Shown piece by piece: positions 7,869 to 18,092 of a stretch of DNA of 64,000 bases (position 1 is its first letter; the number at the start of each line of letters is the position of its first letter). The notes under the pieces were generated by a model. The model worked only from the letters and a program-made list of their open reading frames with translations, was not told the origin of the DNA and searched no databases. Origin of the DNA: Avibacterium gallinarum (GTDB lineage: Bacteria; Pseudomonadota; Gammaproteobacteria; Enterobacterales; Pasteurellaceae); the NCBI RefSeq assembly GCF_002921135.1, contig NZ_PQVJ01000011.1:1-64000 (forward strand), read 5' to 3'. Position numbers and translations under genes: made by a program.

Positions 7869-8987
7869 ATGCGTTGTGAAAATATGTCGGCATTTATTGT
7901 GATGGATATTGTGCGTGAAGCGGTGAAATACCCTAATGCCATTCATTTTGAAATTGGCCAACCTGATTTACCGCCATCACCGAAAGTCAAACAAGCCTTG
8001 CAACAAGCCATTGAAGACAATCAATTTAGTTATACGGAAAGTCTTGGCTTGCCTGCATTGCGTGAAAAAATTCGTGAATTTTACCACCGCACTTATCAAG
8101 TGGACGTTGCGCCGCATCGCATTATTCTTACCCCCGGCACAAGTGGCGCATTTCTTGTCGCCTATGCCTCAACCCTTAATCAAGGCGATAAACTGGGGCT
8201 GACAGATCCGGCTTATCCGTGCTATAAAAATTTCGCTTATATGATGGATATTCAGCCTGAATTTATCCCTGTCGATAAGCAAGATTATTATCAGCTTGCA
8301 CCACAACAGCTTGAAAATCGCCAAATTAAAGCCTTGCAAATTTCTTCCCCCGCTAATCCAACGGGCAATATTTATACGCCTGAACGTCTGCAAGTGCTGA
8401 ATGAATATTGCATTGCTAATCAAATTGCCTTTATTTCCGATGAGCTTTATCACGGCTTGGTTTATGATGAGCAAGCCGCGACCGCCTTACAATTTAATCC
8501 GAATGCTTATGTGATTAATGGGTTTTCTAAGTATTTTTGTATGCCGGGAATGCGTTTAGGCTGGATTATCGTGCCAGAAGAAAAGGCAAGAGAAGCGGAA
8601 ATTGTGGCGCAAAACATTTTTATTTCCGCGCCTACATTGAGCCAATATGGTGCGCTAGCTGCCTTTGATTATGATTATCTTGATGAAATTAAAGGCATTT
8701 TCCAAGAGCGGCGAGATTTTCTGTATAACGAATTAAAAGCCTTATTCAAGATCGAATTTAAACCACAAGGGGCATTTTATCTTTGGGCTGATGTGTCTGA
8801 TTACACGCAAGATAGCTATGAATTCGCGAAAAAAATGCTGGCTGAAATTCAAGTGGCCGCTACCCCGGGGATCGATTTTGGGGAAAATGGCACCAAGCAT
8901 TATCTCCGCTTTGCCTACACCAGAGAGATTGCCCATTTACGCGAGGGCGTAGAGCGAATGAAAAAATGGCTCGCTGAACAGAAATAA
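7869..8987 (+). CDS. Class I/II pyridoxal-phosphate aminotransferase
   Basis: A 372-residue fold-type I aminotransferase. The PLP-binding residues are visible: Asn163 in PANPTGN, Asp191 and Tyr194 in SDELYHG, the Schiff-base Lys221 in NGFSKYF, Arg229, and the carboxylate-binding Arg347 in HYLRFAY. The substrate cannot be read from sequence; aspartate, alanine or aromatic acids are all possible. The ATG at 7869 has an AAGGA ribosome site. The gene is divergent from ygiW and lies 27 bases before the cysteine desulfidase gene, suggesting an operon. Its product may handle a keto acid or amino acid linked to cysteine breakdown, but this is only inferred from position. Confidence 0.85.
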   Translation: MRCENMSAFIVMDIVREAVKYPNAIHFEIGQPDLPPSPKVKQALQQAIEDNQFSYTESLGLPALREKIREFYHRTYQVDVAPHRIILTPGTSGAFLVAYASTLNQGDKLGLTDPAYPCYKNFAYMMDIQPEFIPVDKQDYYQLAPQQLENRQIKALQISSPANPTGNIYTPERLQVLNEYCIANQIAFISDELYHGLVYDEQAATALQFNPNAYVINGFSKYFCMPGMRLGWIIVPEEKAREAEIVAQNIFISAPTLSQYGALAAFDYDYLDEIKGIFQERRDFLYNELKALFKIEFKPQGAFYLWADVSDYTQDSYEFAKKMLAEIQVAATPGIDFGENGTKHYLRFAYTREIAHLREGVERMKKWLAEQK

Positions 8988-9014
8988 TTACCGACAGCAA
9001 AATAAAGGAACATT

Positions 9015-10316
9015 ATGAATTTTCAAGCAGATACCGAACAAGCCCTATTAGATATTGTGAAACAAGAAGTTGTGCCAGCCTTAGGCTGCACCGAACCCAT
9101 TTCTCTTGCGTTAGCGGCGGCAACCGCACGACAATATTTAAACGCAATGCCTGAACGTATTGAAGCAAAAGTTTCGCCGAATTTAATGAAAAATGGAATG
9201 GGCGTAACCGTACCGGGGACGGGAACTTTAGGGTTGACAATGGCAGCAGCGATTGGGGCGATTGGTGGTGATCCGAATGCTGGATTGGAAGTGTTAAAAA
9301 ACATCACGCCAGAACAAACCGAACAAGCGAAACAAATGATCAAGGAAGGCAGAGTTTCCGTTTCAATTTTTGAAACAGAGCATATTTTGTATTCTGAAGC
9401 TACGCTTTTTCATCAGCAGGACAAAGTGTGCGTGCGCATTGCGGCACATCATACCAATGTGATTTATATTGCCAAAAATGATCAGGTGATTTTCACCAAA
9501 CCTTGCGCGGTAGAAAGTGAAAATTTGTACGAAATTTTCACCGCACTTTCAGCGAAAGCGATTTTTGATTTTTCCACCCAAGTGGATCTGGCCAAGATCA
9601 AATTTATTGATGAAGCTGAAAGGCTAAATTCAGCCCTTTCACAAGAGGGCTTACGACAAGATTATGGCTTGCACATTGGGCGCACATTGCAAAAACAAAT
9701 TGCCACAGGATTGCTCGGTGATGATTTAATGAACCGCATTATTATCGAAACCACCGCAGCCTCCGATGCACGAATGGGCGGTGCAAATCTGCCTGCAATG
9801 AGTAATTCTGGCTCTGGTAATCAGGGGATTGCAGCGACAATGCCTGTTGTGGTGGTTGCAAAACATATTAACGCGACTGATGAACAGCTCACCCGTGCGT
9901 TATTTCTTTCGCACTTAATGGCGATTTATATCCACAGCAAACTGCCAAAACTTTCCGCATTGTGTGCGGCGACCACCGCAGCAATGGGCAGCAGTGCAGG
10001 CATTGCTTGGTTGCTTACGGGCAAATTTGAAACCGTAAGTATGGCAATCAGCAGTATGATTGGCGATATTAGCGGCATTATTTGCGATGGCGCGGCAAAT
10101 AGCTGTGCAATGAAAGTATCCACCAGTGTAACCTCAAGCTATAAAGCGGTACTAATGGCATTGGATAATATGCAAGTTACTGGCAACGAGGGCATTGTAG
10201 AACATTGTATCGATCGTTCAATTAATAACCTTTGCAACATTGCTTCACGCAGTATGCAATACACCGATCGCCAAGTTATTGAGATTATGGTGAGTAAACC
10301 AAAGGATAAAATATAG
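9015..10316 (+). CDS. L-cysteine desulfidase family protein (UPF0597, CyuA/YhaM)
   Basis: The 433 residues match the UPF0597 family in length and motifs. Members such as YhaM/CyuA are oxygen-sensitive iron-sulfur enzymes that split cysteine into pyruvate, ammonia and sulfide. The N-terminal GCTEP motif with Cys25 is present, as are the glycine/serine-rich [10 protein letters not shown] segment and the C-terminal [19 protein letters not shown] with two more conserved cysteines, consistent with cluster binding. An AAAGGAAC ribosome site precedes the ATG. It probably shares an operon with the aminotransferase upstream. The strong hairpin at 10353-10373 closes the unit and also faces yciH. Confidence 0.88.
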   Translation: MNFQADTEQALLDIVKQEVVPALGCTEPISLALAAATARQYLNAMPERIEAKVSPNLMKNGMGVTVPGTGTLGLTMAAAIGAIGGDPNAGLEVLKNITPEQTEQAKQMIKEGRVSVSIFETEHILYSEATLFHQQDKVCVRIAAHHTNVIYIAKNDQVIFTKPCAVESENLYEIFTALSAKAIFDFSTQVDLAKIKFIDEAERLNSALSQEGLRQDYGLHIGRTLQKQIATGLLGDDLMNRIIIETTAASDARMGGANLPAMSNSGSGNQGIAATMPVVVVAKHINATDEQLTRALFLSHLMAIYIHSKLPKLSALCAATTAAMGSSAGIAWLLTGKFETVSMAISSMIGDISGIICDGAANSCAMKVSTSVTSSYKAVLMALDNMQVTGNEGIVEHCIDRSINNLCNIASRSMQYTDRQVIEIMVSKPKDKI

Positions 10317-10352
10317 CAAATAATCAAAATTATCTTATTCAATAGAATATAA

Positions 10353-10373
10353 AGGGGGAACCATCATCCCCCT
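10353..10373. terminator. Convergent terminator
   Basis: AGGGGGA/TCCCCCT with a seven-base loop lies between the cysteine desulfidase gene (rightward) and yciH (leftward). Confidence 0.65.
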
Positions 10374-10684
10374 GCTAACTTAACCTTAAAGCCTTTTTGC
10401 TCTAATAATTGTTTGAGTAACTCTCGTTTTTCGCCTTGAATTTCAATCAAGCCATTTTTCACCGAGCCACCGCAGCCGCAGCGTTTTTTCAATTCGGCGG
10501 CTAATTTTTTCAATTCATTATCGGGCAAATCTAAGCCTTTGATTACGCTAACACCACTGCCCTTTCTTCCGCTCACTTGGCGCTCAATACGAACGATGCC
10601 ATCACCTTTAGGGCGTTCAGGCTGTGATTTTTCTGCTTTAATTCGGCCTGTTTCGGTGGAATAAACTAAGGTGCTTTCTGACAT
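10364..10684 (-). CDS. yciH: YciH, SUI1/eIF1-like translation factor
   Basis: This bacterial homologue of eukaryotic initiation factor eIF1 has 106 residues. The SUI1 fold is evident in GDGIVRIERQVSGRKG, GVSVIKGLDL, the KKRCGCGGSVKNG signature and IEIQGEKRELLKQLL. The factor is thought to influence initiation fidelity, but its bacterial role is not settled. The start at 10684 lies one base after the pyrF stop and has a GGGGT ribosome site just inside pyrF; the longer open frame to 10714 would overlap pyrF. The gene ends the lapA-lapB-pyrF-yciH run, an order shared with enteric bacteria. Confidence 0.92.
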   Translation of the reverse strand: MSESTLVYSTETGRIKAEKSQPERPKGDGIVRIERQVSGRKGSGVSVIKGLDLPDNELKKLAAELKKRCGCGGSVKNGLIEIQGEKRELLKQLLEQKGFKVKLAGG

Positions 10685-10685
10685 A

Positions 10686-11381
10686 TTACCCCGCAATAGA
10701 CGCATTAATCGCACGCAACACTTCTGCTGGATTTTCAGCTTGCGTAATCGGGCGTCCGATAACCAAATAATCAGAACCCGCTTGAATTGCCGCTGCTGGC
10801 GTCATTACACGGCGTTGATCGCCGAAATCAGAACCAATCGGGCGAATACCTGGGGTAATCAGTTTGAAATCTTTACCACAATGTGCGCGTAAAATTTCTA
10901 CTTCCTGTGGCGAACATACCACACCGTCAAGCCCTGCTCTTTGGGTTAAATTGGCGAGACGAATCACTTGCTCCATTGGCGATGCGTTAATACCAATTTG
11001 TAGCAAATCAAGATCTTCCATACTGGTTAGCACGGTAACGCCAATTAAAATCGGTGCATCTTTGCCATAAGGCTCGAGAATATTTTTGGCTTCTTCCATC
11101 ATTCGTAAACCGCCGCTGGCGTGTAAATCGACCATCCAAACGCCTAAATCTGCCGCAGAACGCACCGCTCTTGCTACGGTGTTAGGAATATCGTGAAATT
11201 TGAGATCAAGAAAAACGTCAAAATTACGGCTGTGTAGCTGTTTGACAAAATTTGTGCCTAGGGTGGTAAACATTTCTTTTCCCACTTTTAAGCGACATTG
11301 GCTTGGGTCAAGCTGATCCACCAAAGCAAGCGCCTGCTCTTCTTTTTCATAATCTAGGGCAACAATCACTTTACTGCTCAT
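10686..11381 (-). CDS. pyrF: Orotidine 5'-phosphate decarboxylase
   Basis: This enzyme carries out the last step of UMP synthesis, decarboxylating OMP. The 231-residue TIM barrel starts with VIVALDY and has the catalytic Asp-x-Lys-x-x-Asp motif DLKFHD with Lys61. It ends with the phosphate-binding [14 protein letters not shown]. It is flanked by lapB (17 bases upstream) and yciH (one base downstream) and read with both. Length and motifs are complete, and no unusual feature is seen. Confidence 0.97.
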   Translation of the reverse strand: MSSKVIVALDYEKEEQALALVDQLDPSQCRLKVGKEMFTTLGTNFVKQLHSRNFDVFLDLKFHDIPNTVARAVRSAADLGVWMVDLHASGGLRMMEEAKNILEPYGKDAPILIGVTVLTSMEDLDLLQIGINASPMEQVIRLANLTQRAGLDGVVCSPQEVEILRAHCGKDFKLITPGIRPIGSDFGDQRRVMTPAAAIQAGSDYLVIGRPITQAENPAEVLRAINASIAG

Positions 11382-11398
11382 TTTCTCTTCCTCGTTGG

Positions 11399-12589
11399 TT
11401 AGTTATATTCAATATCTGGCGTTGGTTTGATGCTTTCCCATTGACGACAAGAAGGACAGCACCAAATAAGTTTGTTTGTTTGATAACCACAATTCGTACA
11501 GCGATAATCAAAACCTTGCTTAATTCGCTCACCCACCATTTTTGATAGCAAAATCAGGCTTTCTTTACCGCGTCCTTCTTCGGCACTTTCAATTTGATAT
11601 TGGATAAAGCGATGGAAAACAATGGTTGTGGGGTTCTGATTGAGTTGTTGATAAAGTTTTGCTTGCGCAGCTACAAGACCATCTTTTTCTGCAATAAAAT
11701 CAGCTAAAACAAGATCAACGGCACTGCTTTTGCACACTTGGCTCGCTTTAATGAGAAAAAGCTCAAAATTATCTTGCTGATGTAATTCTTCATAGCAATA
11801 TTTTAAAGCCGACAGCGCTTCACCAATGTAAGCGGGGTTTTGCTGCAAAATATTTTCTAAATTTTTTACCGCACTTTGATAATCCAGTTGCAACATTTCA
11901 TTTTGCGCAAGTAATAATGACGCTCGGATACAATTTGGATAAACGGTTAAAGCGCGCTGTAAAAGTGCTGTAGCCATTTTTTTTTGCTCAGCATCAAGGG
12001 TTTGGGCATATTCACAATAATAATGTGCCAAGGGGATAGGATCAAAGTGCGGTGAAATTTTGGCGAGTTTTTCCGCCACATTAATGGCTTTTTTCCATTC
12101 TTTCATTTTTTGGTAAATGACTGCCAGTTGCTGTAATGCGTTTTCCGCAAAATCTGGCTCATCAACCAAAAGGATATACAATGCTTCAGCACGATCGAAA
12201 AAACCAACGGTCATAAAATCGCGCGCAAGCTGTTGTTTAGCAAGCAGTTTTTGTTCAAAACTATAATTAGGGCTACGATCTAAGGCTTGGTGAATTCGTA
12301 ATGCACGATCCACTTCGCCACGGGAACGGAATAAATTTCCTAAGGTGAGTTCGGCTTCAAATTGTGAACTTTGTTCAATTTCATTTTCTTGTTCTTGCTT
12401 TTGTAGAATGTCCAAGAACAAATCAACTGCTTTTTCTTGCTGATTAGAAAGAAGTAAATTCACCCCCGTTACATAATCACGGGATAATTTGTTGGTGATT
12501 TCTTCCTGATCCTTTTTCGCACTACGATGCCCCATATACCAACCATAAGCTGCGGCAATAGGAAGCAGTAGAAAAAGCAGTTCAAGCAT
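11399..12589 (-). CDS. lapB: Lipopolysaccharide assembly protein LapB
   Basis: LapB (YciM) is an inner-membrane-anchored scaffold that regulates lipopolysaccharide synthesis by helping FtsH degrade LpxC. The 396 residues comprise an N-terminal transmembrane helix (residues 1-18), a long TPR array, and a C-terminal rubredoxin-like zinc domain with Cys364, Cys367, Cys378 and Cys381 (CTNCG...CPSC). The start codon overlaps the lapA stop by one base, so the two are translationally coupled. Uptake signals lie inside the gene. Family, length and context all agree. Confidence 0.95.
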   Translation of the reverse strand: MLELLFLLLPIAAAYGWYMGHRSAKKDQEEITNKLSRDYVTGVNLLLSNQQEKAVDLFLDILQKQEQENEIEQSSQFEAELTLGNLFRSRGEVDRALRIHQALDRSPNYSFEQKLLAKQQLARDFMTVGFFDRAEALYILLVDEPDFAENALQQLAVIYQKMKEWKKAINVAEKLAKISPHFDPIPLAHYYCEYAQTLDAEQKKMATALLQRALTVYPNCIRASLLLAQNEMLQLDYQSAVKNLENILQQNPAYIGEALSALKYCYEELHQQDNFELFLIKASQVCKSSAVDLVLADFIAEKDGLVAAQAKLYQQLNQNPTTIVFHRFIQYQIESAEEGRGKESLILLSKMVGERIKQGFDYRCTNCGYQTNKLIWCCPSCRQWESIKPTPDIEYN

Positions 12590-12885
12590 TATTGTGGAGC
12601 CTTATCTCGGCTTGATGTTAATTCAGTAACTTGTGCGGAAAGGCGTTTTACCTTGCGTGCTAATCCCATATTTTTTAGTTTTAATTTGAGATAGAAAAAG
12701 CCAGTGATAAACCAACCTAACAGCAAGCCAAAACCAAATAAGATAGCCACCAACGTGGAAAGCTGTAATTCGCTTTGAGCAACAATATAATTAAAGGTAA
12801 TGACTTGATCATTATTCGCCCCAATGGTGATAGCGACAAGCACAACAGCGAGTAAAATAATAAAACCAAAAATATACTTAATCAT
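12589..12885 (-). CDS. lapA: Lipopolysaccharide assembly protein LapA
   Basis: LapA (YciS) is a small inner-membrane partner of LapB. The 98-residue product has two hydrophobic helices (IFGFIILLAVVLVAI and LVAILFGFGLLLGWFITGF) and a basic cytoplasmic C-terminal helix. The ATG at 12885 is preceded by GGAG; the frame could extend upstream to a TTG, but that lacks a ribosome site. It starts the lapAB-pyrF-yciH unit, separated from ihfB by a terminator-like hairpin. Confidence 0.92.
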   Translation of the reverse strand: MIKYIFGFIILLAVVLVAITIGANNDQVITFNYIVAQSELQLSTLVAILFGFGLLLGWFITGFFYLKLKLKNMGLARKVKRLSAQVTELTSSRDKAPQ

Positions 12886-12914
12886 TACGCACTCCAAAAG
12901 ATTTATATAAATAC

Positions 12915-12940
12915 AAAAAACGACACAAAAGGTGCCGTTT
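12915..12940 (-). terminator. ihfB terminator
   Basis: On the leftward strand AAACGGCAC and GTGTCGTTT form a nine-base stem with one G-T pair, followed by a T run. It lies 14 bases after the ihfB stop codon. Confidence 0.65.
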
Positions 12941-12953
12941 AGTTAGCTGACTA

Positions 12954-13238
12954 TTATGCTTGAGCATCTACACGCATTCTAAGATCTTTACCTGCTTTAA
13001 AGTGCGGTACAGATTTTGCGTCTAATTCAACTTTGGCACCCGTTTTAGGATTACGTCCTACACGAGGCTGACGGAAATGTAGTGAAAAACTGCCAAAACC
13101 ACGAACTTCAACACGCTCTCCATTTTCCAAGGTTTGTGCAATTTGCTCTAAAATTTCTTTGACTGCATTTTCTACATCTTTAACTGAAATAGAAGGATGT
13201 TGTTGAACTAATGTTTCAATGAGTTCTGATTTAGTCAT
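12954..13238 (-). CDS. ihfB: Integration host factor subunit beta
   Basis: IhfB pairs with IhfA to form the sequence-specific DNA-bending protein IHF, used in recombination, replication, transcription and CRISPR spacer integration in some type I systems. The 94 residues carry the HU/IHF hallmarks: the N-terminal helix [10 protein letters not shown], the VRGFGSFSL core, and the intercalating-proline arm [12 protein letters not shown]. It follows rpsA, as in related genomes, with a partial hairpin between them. A strong AGGAG ribosome site precedes the ATG. Confidence 0.96.
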   Translation of the reverse strand: MTKSELIETLVQQHPSISVKDVENAVKEILEQIAQTLENGERVEVRGFGSFSLHFRQPRVGRNPKTGAKVELDAKSVPHFKAGKDLRMRVDAQA

Positions 13239-13259
13239 AATATTCTCCTAACTATCAAG

Positions 13260-13289
13260 AAGTTAGCGTGAGTTTCCCCACGCCAACTT
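13260..13289 (-). terminator. Hairpin between rpsA and ihfB
   Basis: An 11-base stem with one G-T pair (AAGTTGGCGTG/CACGCTAACTT) lies 15 bases after the rpsA stop codon. It lacks a clear T run, so it may act as a processing or partial-attenuation site rather than a full terminator. Confidence 0.5.
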
Positions 13290-13304
13290 TAAAGGGAACT
13301 AAAA

Positions 13305-14948
13305 TTATTCACCTTTAGCTGCTTTGAATGCTTCAGCCATTGCGTTTGGAATAACTACTTCTTCTTTATTCACGCTTGCAACTGCTGCCGCTTCTTCAGC
13401 TTGATCTTTCGCTTTCACTGATAAGTGAACTAAACGCGCTTTACGATCTACACCAGTGTATTTCGCTTCAACAACATCGCCTGCTGCAACTTCGCTTGTT
13501 AAGTCAGCTGCACGGATATAACCTTCAACACCGCCGTCTAATTCAACTTTAGCGCCTTTTGCATCTGCTTCAACAACTTTAGCACTTACGATAGCGCCTT
13601 TTTTGTTTGCTGCGATGAAGTTATTGAATGGATCATCTTCAAGTTGTTTGATACCTAAAGAGATACGCTCTTTTGCAGAATCCACTTGTAGAACTACGGC
13701 AGAAACTTCGTCACCTTTTTTGTAGTTACGAACTGCTTCTTCACCTGGTACATTCCAAGAAATGTCAGATAAGTGAACTAAGCCATCGATACCACCTTCA
13801 AGACCGATGAAGATACCGAAATCAGTGATTGATTTGATTTTACCAGTAACTTTATCGCCTTTGTTGTGCGTTTCAGCAAATTGTAACCACGGATTAGGTT
13901 TGCATTGTTTTAAACCTAAAGAAATACGACGACGATCTTCATCGATTTCTAATACCATCACTTCAACAGTATCACCTAAGCTAACTACTTTAGATGGGTG
14001 AATGTTTTTGTTTGTCCAATCCATTTCAGAAACGTGAACTAAACCTTCAACGCCTTCTAAAATTTCAACGAAACAACCGTAATCTGTTAAGTTAGTTACT
14101 TTACCAGTCAATTTGCTGCCAACTGGGTGATTTTCTGCGATAGCAACCCAAGGATCTTGACCTAATTGTTTTAAGCCTAAAGAAACACGAGTGCGATCTT
14201 TATCAAATTTTAATACTTTAACTGTGATTTCATCACCTACATTCACGATTTCGCTTGGGTGTTTAACACGTTTCCAAGCCATATCTGTGATGTGTAATAA
14301 ACCATCAACGCCACCTAAATCAACGAACGCACCGTAGTCAGTTAAGTTTTTAACTGTACCTTTAACTTCTGCGCCTTCTGCAAGGCTTGCTAAGATTTCT
14401 TCACGATCTTGGCTGTTTTCTGATTCGATTACAGCACGACGAGAAACAACAACATTGTTACGTTTTTGATCTAATTTGATTACTTTGAATTCTAATTCTT
14501 TACCTAATAAGTGATCTGCATCGCGTACAGGGCGAGTATCTACTAATGAACCAGGTAAGAATGCACGAACACCGTTTAACTCAACTGTGAAACCACCTTT
14601 CACTTTACCGTTGATTAAACCGATAACAGTTGCTTGATCTTCGTAAGCTTTCTCTAATTCGATCCAAGATTCGTGACGTACTGCTTTTTCACGAGATAAT
14701 TTAGTTTCACCGAAACCATCTTCAACAGCATCTAACGCAACGTTTACCACGTCGCCAACTTTAACGTCTAATTCACCTTGTGCATTTTGGAATTCTTCAG
14801 CTGGAATACGCGCTTCAGATTTTAAACCTGCATCTACATATACGAAGCCTTTTTCAATAGCAACAACAGTACCGTTAACGATTGAACCTAAACGAGTTTC
14901 AAGGTCTTTTAATGATTCTTCAAAGAGTTGAGCAAAAGATTCTGACAT
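13305..14948 (-). CDS. rpsA: 30S ribosomal protein S1
   Basis: S1 binds mRNA on the small subunit and helps initiation on structured or weak-site messages. The 547 residues contain six S1 OB-fold repeats in series, recognisable from the recurring [37 protein letters not shown] and [19 protein letters not shown] blocks. The start chosen ([12 protein letters not shown]) is the family start; an upstream in-frame extension lies in the cmk-rpsA gap. Highly conserved neighbours (cmk upstream, ihfB downstream) confirm identity. Confidence 0.97.
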   Translation of the reverse strand: MSESFAQLFEESLKDLETRLGSIVNGTVVAIEKGFVYVDAGLKSEARIPAEEFQNAQGELDVKVGDVVNVALDAVEDGFGETKLSREKAVRHESWIELEKAYEDQATVIGLINGKVKGGFTVELNGVRAFLPGSLVDTRPVRDADHLLGKELEFKVIKLDQKRNNVVVSRRAVIESENSQDREEILASLAEGAEVKGTVKNLTDYGAFVDLGGVDGLLHITDMAWKRVKHPSEIVNVGDEITVKVLKFDKDRTRVSLGLKQLGQDPWVAIAENHPVGSKLTGKVTNLTDYGCFVEILEGVEGLVHVSEMDWTNKNIHPSKVVSLGDTVEVMVLEIDEDRRRISLGLKQCKPNPWLQFAETHNKGDKVTGKIKSITDFGIFIGLEGGIDGLVHLSDISWNVPGEEAVRNYKKGDEVSAVVLQVDSAKERISLGIKQLEDDPFNNFIAANKKGAIVSAKVVEADAKGAKVELDGGVEGYIRAADLTSEVAAGDVVEAKYTGVDRKARLVHLSVKAKDQAEEAAAVASVNKEEVVIPNAMAEAFKAAKGE

Positions 14949-15058
14949 AATTAATCTTCTAAATTTAGTTAATAACGTCCACTTTATATCCATAAAAAGT
15001 GGGGCTGATAATAAATGTTTATCCTTCCTTGAATAAACTGACGAAAATAATTTAAGCC

Positions 15059-15736
15059 TTAAAAATCAACCTTTTGGCGGATATAATCAAGGGCTTGAGC
15101 AATCACTTCCTCAATACTTAATTCCGTGCTGTCTAACAACAACGCATCCTCAGCAGGTTTTAAAGGGGCGATTGGGCGATTTCTATCGCGAAAATCACGC
15201 TCTTCTATCTCGGCTAAAATCTGTGCAAAGTTACCACTAATTCCCTTAGTTTGCAACTGTTTATAGCGTCTTTTCGCTCTTTCTTCTGCGCTAGCATCTA
15301 AAAATAACTTTACTTGTGCATTAGGGAAAACCACGGTTCCCATATCACGCCCATCAGCAATAAGCCCTTTTTCGTTGGCAAAACTTTGCTGTAATTGCAA
15401 TAATGCAGCACGAACTTGTGGGAATACCGCTACTTTAGACGCTGCCTCTGCCACTTCTTGCGTGCGAATCTGACGGCTCACATCTTCACCTTCTAAAATA
15501 ATTTTAACTTCATTATCTTCAGGCAAAAATTCGACATCTAAATGACGAGCTAAATTTGCCAACGCCGCTTCATCATCTAACGGCACTTGCTTTTTTAACG
15601 CCGCCAACGCGGTAACACGATAAATCGCCCCGCTGTCTAACAAGGCAAAGCCTAGCTTTTGCGCCAAGGCATAACATAGCGTCCCTTTACCTGCGCCACT
15701 CGGCCCATCAACGGTGATCACGAGATTTTTCTGCAT
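15059..15736 (-). CDS. cmk: Cytidylate kinase
   Basis: This enzyme phosphorylates CMP and dCMP to the diphosphates. The 225-residue protein has the P-loop GPSGAGKGT at residues 11-19, the CMP-binding insertion typical of the long bacterial form, [14 protein letters not shown], and the lid arginines in RAKRRYKQL and [10 protein letters not shown]. It heads the cmk-rpsA-ihfB cluster conserved in Gammaproteobacteria. No truncation is seen. Confidence 0.96.
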   Translation of the reverse strand: MQKNLVITVDGPSGAGKGTLCYALAQKLGFALLDSGAIYRVTALAALKKQVPLDDEAALANLARHLDVEFLPEDNEVKIILEGEDVSRQIRTQEVAEAASKVAVFPQVRAALLQLQQSFANEKGLIADGRDMGTVVFPNAQVKLFLDASAEERAKRRYKQLQTKGISGNFAQILAEIEERDFRDRNRPIAPLKPAEDALLLDSTELSIEEVIAQALDYIRQKVDF

Positions 15737-16063
15737 AGTTATTCGTTCTCTTATTGTGTTTTTATAAGTGCGCTAATGATAGCACAGCTGCGTACATTTC
15801 GCATTGTGATTTATAAAGTGCGGTGCTTTTTTATGGAATTTTTGCTTTATTTCCATACAACATAAACCTTTGGCTTTTTGTTGAAAATAAATAATAAATT
15901 TTGCTTATTTTTTAGAATTTTGTACGAAAAATTTACATTCAAACAGTAAATTACGCACCCTATTCGAAATCACTCTTTTTATAATTCATACCAAATTAAG
16001 GTGTTGTATCCACTGCATAATTTTATGCAGTTCTTTCCTCTCAATCATATAAGGAGAAATATT
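15737..16063. other. Intergenic region between cmk and arcB
   Basis: This 327-base AT-rich stretch between divergent genes contains an uptake signal near 15815, a probable hairpin TATGGAA/TTCCATA near 15833-15858 and the perfect palindrome at 16012-16031. No open frame with a ribosome site other than the arcB start is seen. One isolated ArgR-like half-site (ATAATTCATA, near 15980) is present but lacks a partner. Confidence 0.5.
16012..16031 (+). promoter_or_regulatory. Perfect palindrome in the arcB leader
   Basis: ACTGCATAA-TT-TTATGCAGT is a perfect 20-base palindrome placed 33 bases before the arcB start. It resembles an ArgR box, but the half-site spacing is two bases too long, so it may instead be another regulator's operator or a leader hairpin. 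Confidence 0.4.
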
Positions 16064-17068
16064 ATGGCGTTTAATCTTAAAAATAGACATTTACTTAGTC
16101 TAGTTAATCACTCTGAACGTGAAATTAATTATTTGCTTGATCTTTCTCGTGATTTGAAACGAGCAAAATATGCTGGAACAGAACAACAAAAATTAAAAGG
16201 TAAAAATATTGCCTTAATTTTTGAGAAAACCTCAACACGCACTCGCTGTGCATTTGAAGTGGCCGCTTATGACCAAGGTGCAAATGTTACTTACATTGAT
16301 CCAACATCTTCACAAATTGGCCATAAAGAAAGTATGAAAGACACCGCGCGTGTACTCGGACGAATGTATGATGCCATTGAGTATCGTGGTTTCAAACAAA
16401 CTGTGGTTGAAGAACTGGCAAAATATGCTGGCGTGCCAGTATTTAATGGTTTAACCGATGAATTCCACCCAACCCAAATGCTCGCCGATGTTCTCACTAT
16501 GATCGAAAATTGCGATAAACCACTCACTCAAATTAAATATGTTTATATTGGTGATGGACGCAACAATGTCGGCAATTCTTTATTATTAATCGGCGCAAAA
16601 TTAGGTATGGACGTGCGTATTTGTAGTCCTAAATCACTTTTACCAGAACCTGAATTAGTGGCGATGTGCGAAAAATTTGCCCAAGAAAGTGGCGCACGCA
16701 TTACCGTAACGGAAGATATTGATCTTGCGGTGAAAGATGTGGATTTTGTACATACTGATGTATGGGTTTCTATGGGTGAGCCATTAGAAAGCTGGGGCGA
16801 ACGTATTAAATTGCTTTTACCTTACCAAGTTACCCCAGAATTAATGAAACGCACTGGCAATCCAAGAGTGAAATTTATGCACTGCTTACCTGCTTTCCAT
16901 AACAGTGAAACCAAAGTAGGACGTCAAATTGCCGAAACCTATCCTGAATTAGCAAATGGTATTGAAGTAACAGAAGACGTGTTTGAATCTCCAATGAATA
17001 TTGCTTTTGAACAAGCTGAAAACCGTATGCACACCATTAAAGCGGTGCTTTATGCGAGTTTAACCTAG
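16064..17068 (+). CDS. arcB: Ornithine carbamoyltransferase, catabolic type
   Basis: It interconverts ornithine plus carbamoyl phosphate with citrulline. The 334 residues include the carbamoyl-phosphate motif STRTR at 57-61, HPTQ, and the ornithine-side HCLPA motif. Pairing with carbamate kinase and a basic amino-acid-type carrier downstream indicates a catabolic role: citrulline is split and the carbamoyl phosphate used to make ATP. The start has AAGGAG at the right distance; the longer open frame at 16001 does not. Arginine deiminase, the first enzyme of the usual pathway, is not encoded next to it, so citrulline would have to come from elsewhere. Confidence 0.93.
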   Translation: MAFNLKNRHLLSLVNHSEREINYLLDLSRDLKRAKYAGTEQQKLKGKNIALIFEKTSTRTRCAFEVAAYDQGANVTYIDPTSSQIGHKESMKDTARVLGRMYDAIEYRGFKQTVVEELAKYAGVPVFNGLTDEFHPTQMLADVLTMIENCDKPLTQIKYVYIGDGRNNVGNSLLLIGAKLGMDVRICSPKSLLPEPELVAMCEKFAQESGARITVTEDIDLAVKDVDFVHTDVWVSMGEPLESWGERIKLLLPYQVTPELMKRTGNPRVKFMHCLPAFHNSETKVGRQIAETYPELANGIEVTEDVFESPMNIAFEQAENRMHTIKAVLYASLT

Positions 17069-17087
17069 CGAATAAAAGGAGCATATT

Positions 17088-18017
17088 ATGCGAATAGTGA
17101 TTGCATTAGGAGGCAATGCCCTACTCCGCCGTGGTGAGCCATTAACCGCTGAGAATCAACGGCAAAATGTGAGAATTGCGTGCGAACAAATTGCCAAGAT
17201 TTGGCCTAATAATGAATTGGTCATTGCGCACGGTAATGGCCCACAAGTCGGTTTATTAGCCTTACAAGGCGCGGCTTATAAAGATGTGCCAACTTATCCA
17301 CTTGATGTACTGGGTGCAGAATCAGTGGGAATGATCGGTTATATGATTCAACAAGAATTAGGTAATCTTGTACCATTTGAAGTGCCGTTTGCCACCTTGC
17401 TTTCTCAGGTTGAAGTGGATAAAAATGATCCTGCGTTCCAAAATCCAACAAAACCGATTGGGCCAGTTTATACCAAAGAAGAAGCGGATAAATTAGCCAA
17501 AGAAAAAGGGTGGTCAATTGCCCAAGATGGCGATAAATATCGCCGCGTTGTACCAAGTCCATTACCAAAACGGATTTTTGAAATTCGTCCTGTTCAATGG
17601 TTGCTTGAAAAAGGCAGTATTGTTATCTGCGCAGGCGGCGGTGGTATTCCAACTTACTATGATGATCAACATAATCTTTGTGGGGTTGAAGCCGTAATCG
17701 ATAAAGATCTCTGTTCGGCTTTATTAGCCGAGAATTTAGATGCGGATCTCTTTATCATCGCTACCGATGTTTCTGCGGTATATCTAAATTGGGGCAAAGA
17801 AAATCAGCAAGCTATTGCCACTGCGCCACCAAATGTGATCGAAGAAATGCCATTCCCTTCTGGTTCAATGGGGCCAAAAGTGCAAGCAGCGGTGAATTTT
17901 GTTAAACATACGGGTAAAGATGCTGTGATAGGTTCACTTTCTGATATTGTGGACATTGTGAAAGGTAAAGCGGGTACGCGTATTACAACAAAAGCCAAAG
18001 ACATCACCTATTATTAG
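17088..18017 (+). CDS. arcC: Carbamate kinase
   Basis: It transfers the phosphate of carbamoyl phosphate to ADP, yielding ATP, carbon dioxide and ammonia. The 309-residue amino-acid-kinase fold opens with [11 protein letters not shown] and has the family motifs [18 protein letters not shown] and [11 protein letters not shown]. It is 19 bases downstream of arcB with its own GGAG site. The stop is directly followed by a perfect 13-bp hairpin before the transporter gene, which may set the arcBC to carrier expression ratio. Confidence 0.96.
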   Translation: MRIVIALGGNALLRRGEPLTAENQRQNVRIACEQIAKIWPNNELVIAHGNGPQVGLLALQGAAYKDVPTYPLDVLGAESVGMIGYMIQQELGNLVPFEVPFATLLSQVEVDKNDPAFQNPTKPIGPVYTKEEADKLAKEKGWSIAQDGDKYRRVVPSPLPKRIFEIRPVQWLLEKGSIVICAGGGGIPTYYDDQHNLCGVEAVIDKDLCSALLAENLDADLFIIATDVSAVYLNWGKENQQAIATAPPNVIEEMPFPSGSMGPKVQAAVNFVKHTGKDAVIGSLSDIVDIVKGKAGTRITTKAKDITYY

Positions 18018-18026
18018 GTGAGCAAT

Positions 18027-18058
18027 GAATACGCTTTATCTCAGTATAAAGCGTATTC
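18027..18058 (+). promoter_or_regulatory. Intra-operon hairpin between arcC and the carrier
   Basis: A perfect 13-bp stem GAATACGCTTTAT/ATAAAGCGTATTC with a six-base loop starts ten bases after the arcC stop. It has no long T run, so it looks like an mRNA processing or stabilising element or a leaky terminator rather than a full stop. Confidence 0.6.
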
Positions 18059-18092
18059 TTACCATAACTTGCTGTATATAAAGGAGTATATT

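Noticed and set aside
16012-16031. Palindrome before arcB as an ArgR box
   Set aside because: Half-sites read TGCAT instead of TGAAT and the spacing is two bases too long, so it is kept as an unassigned palindrome.
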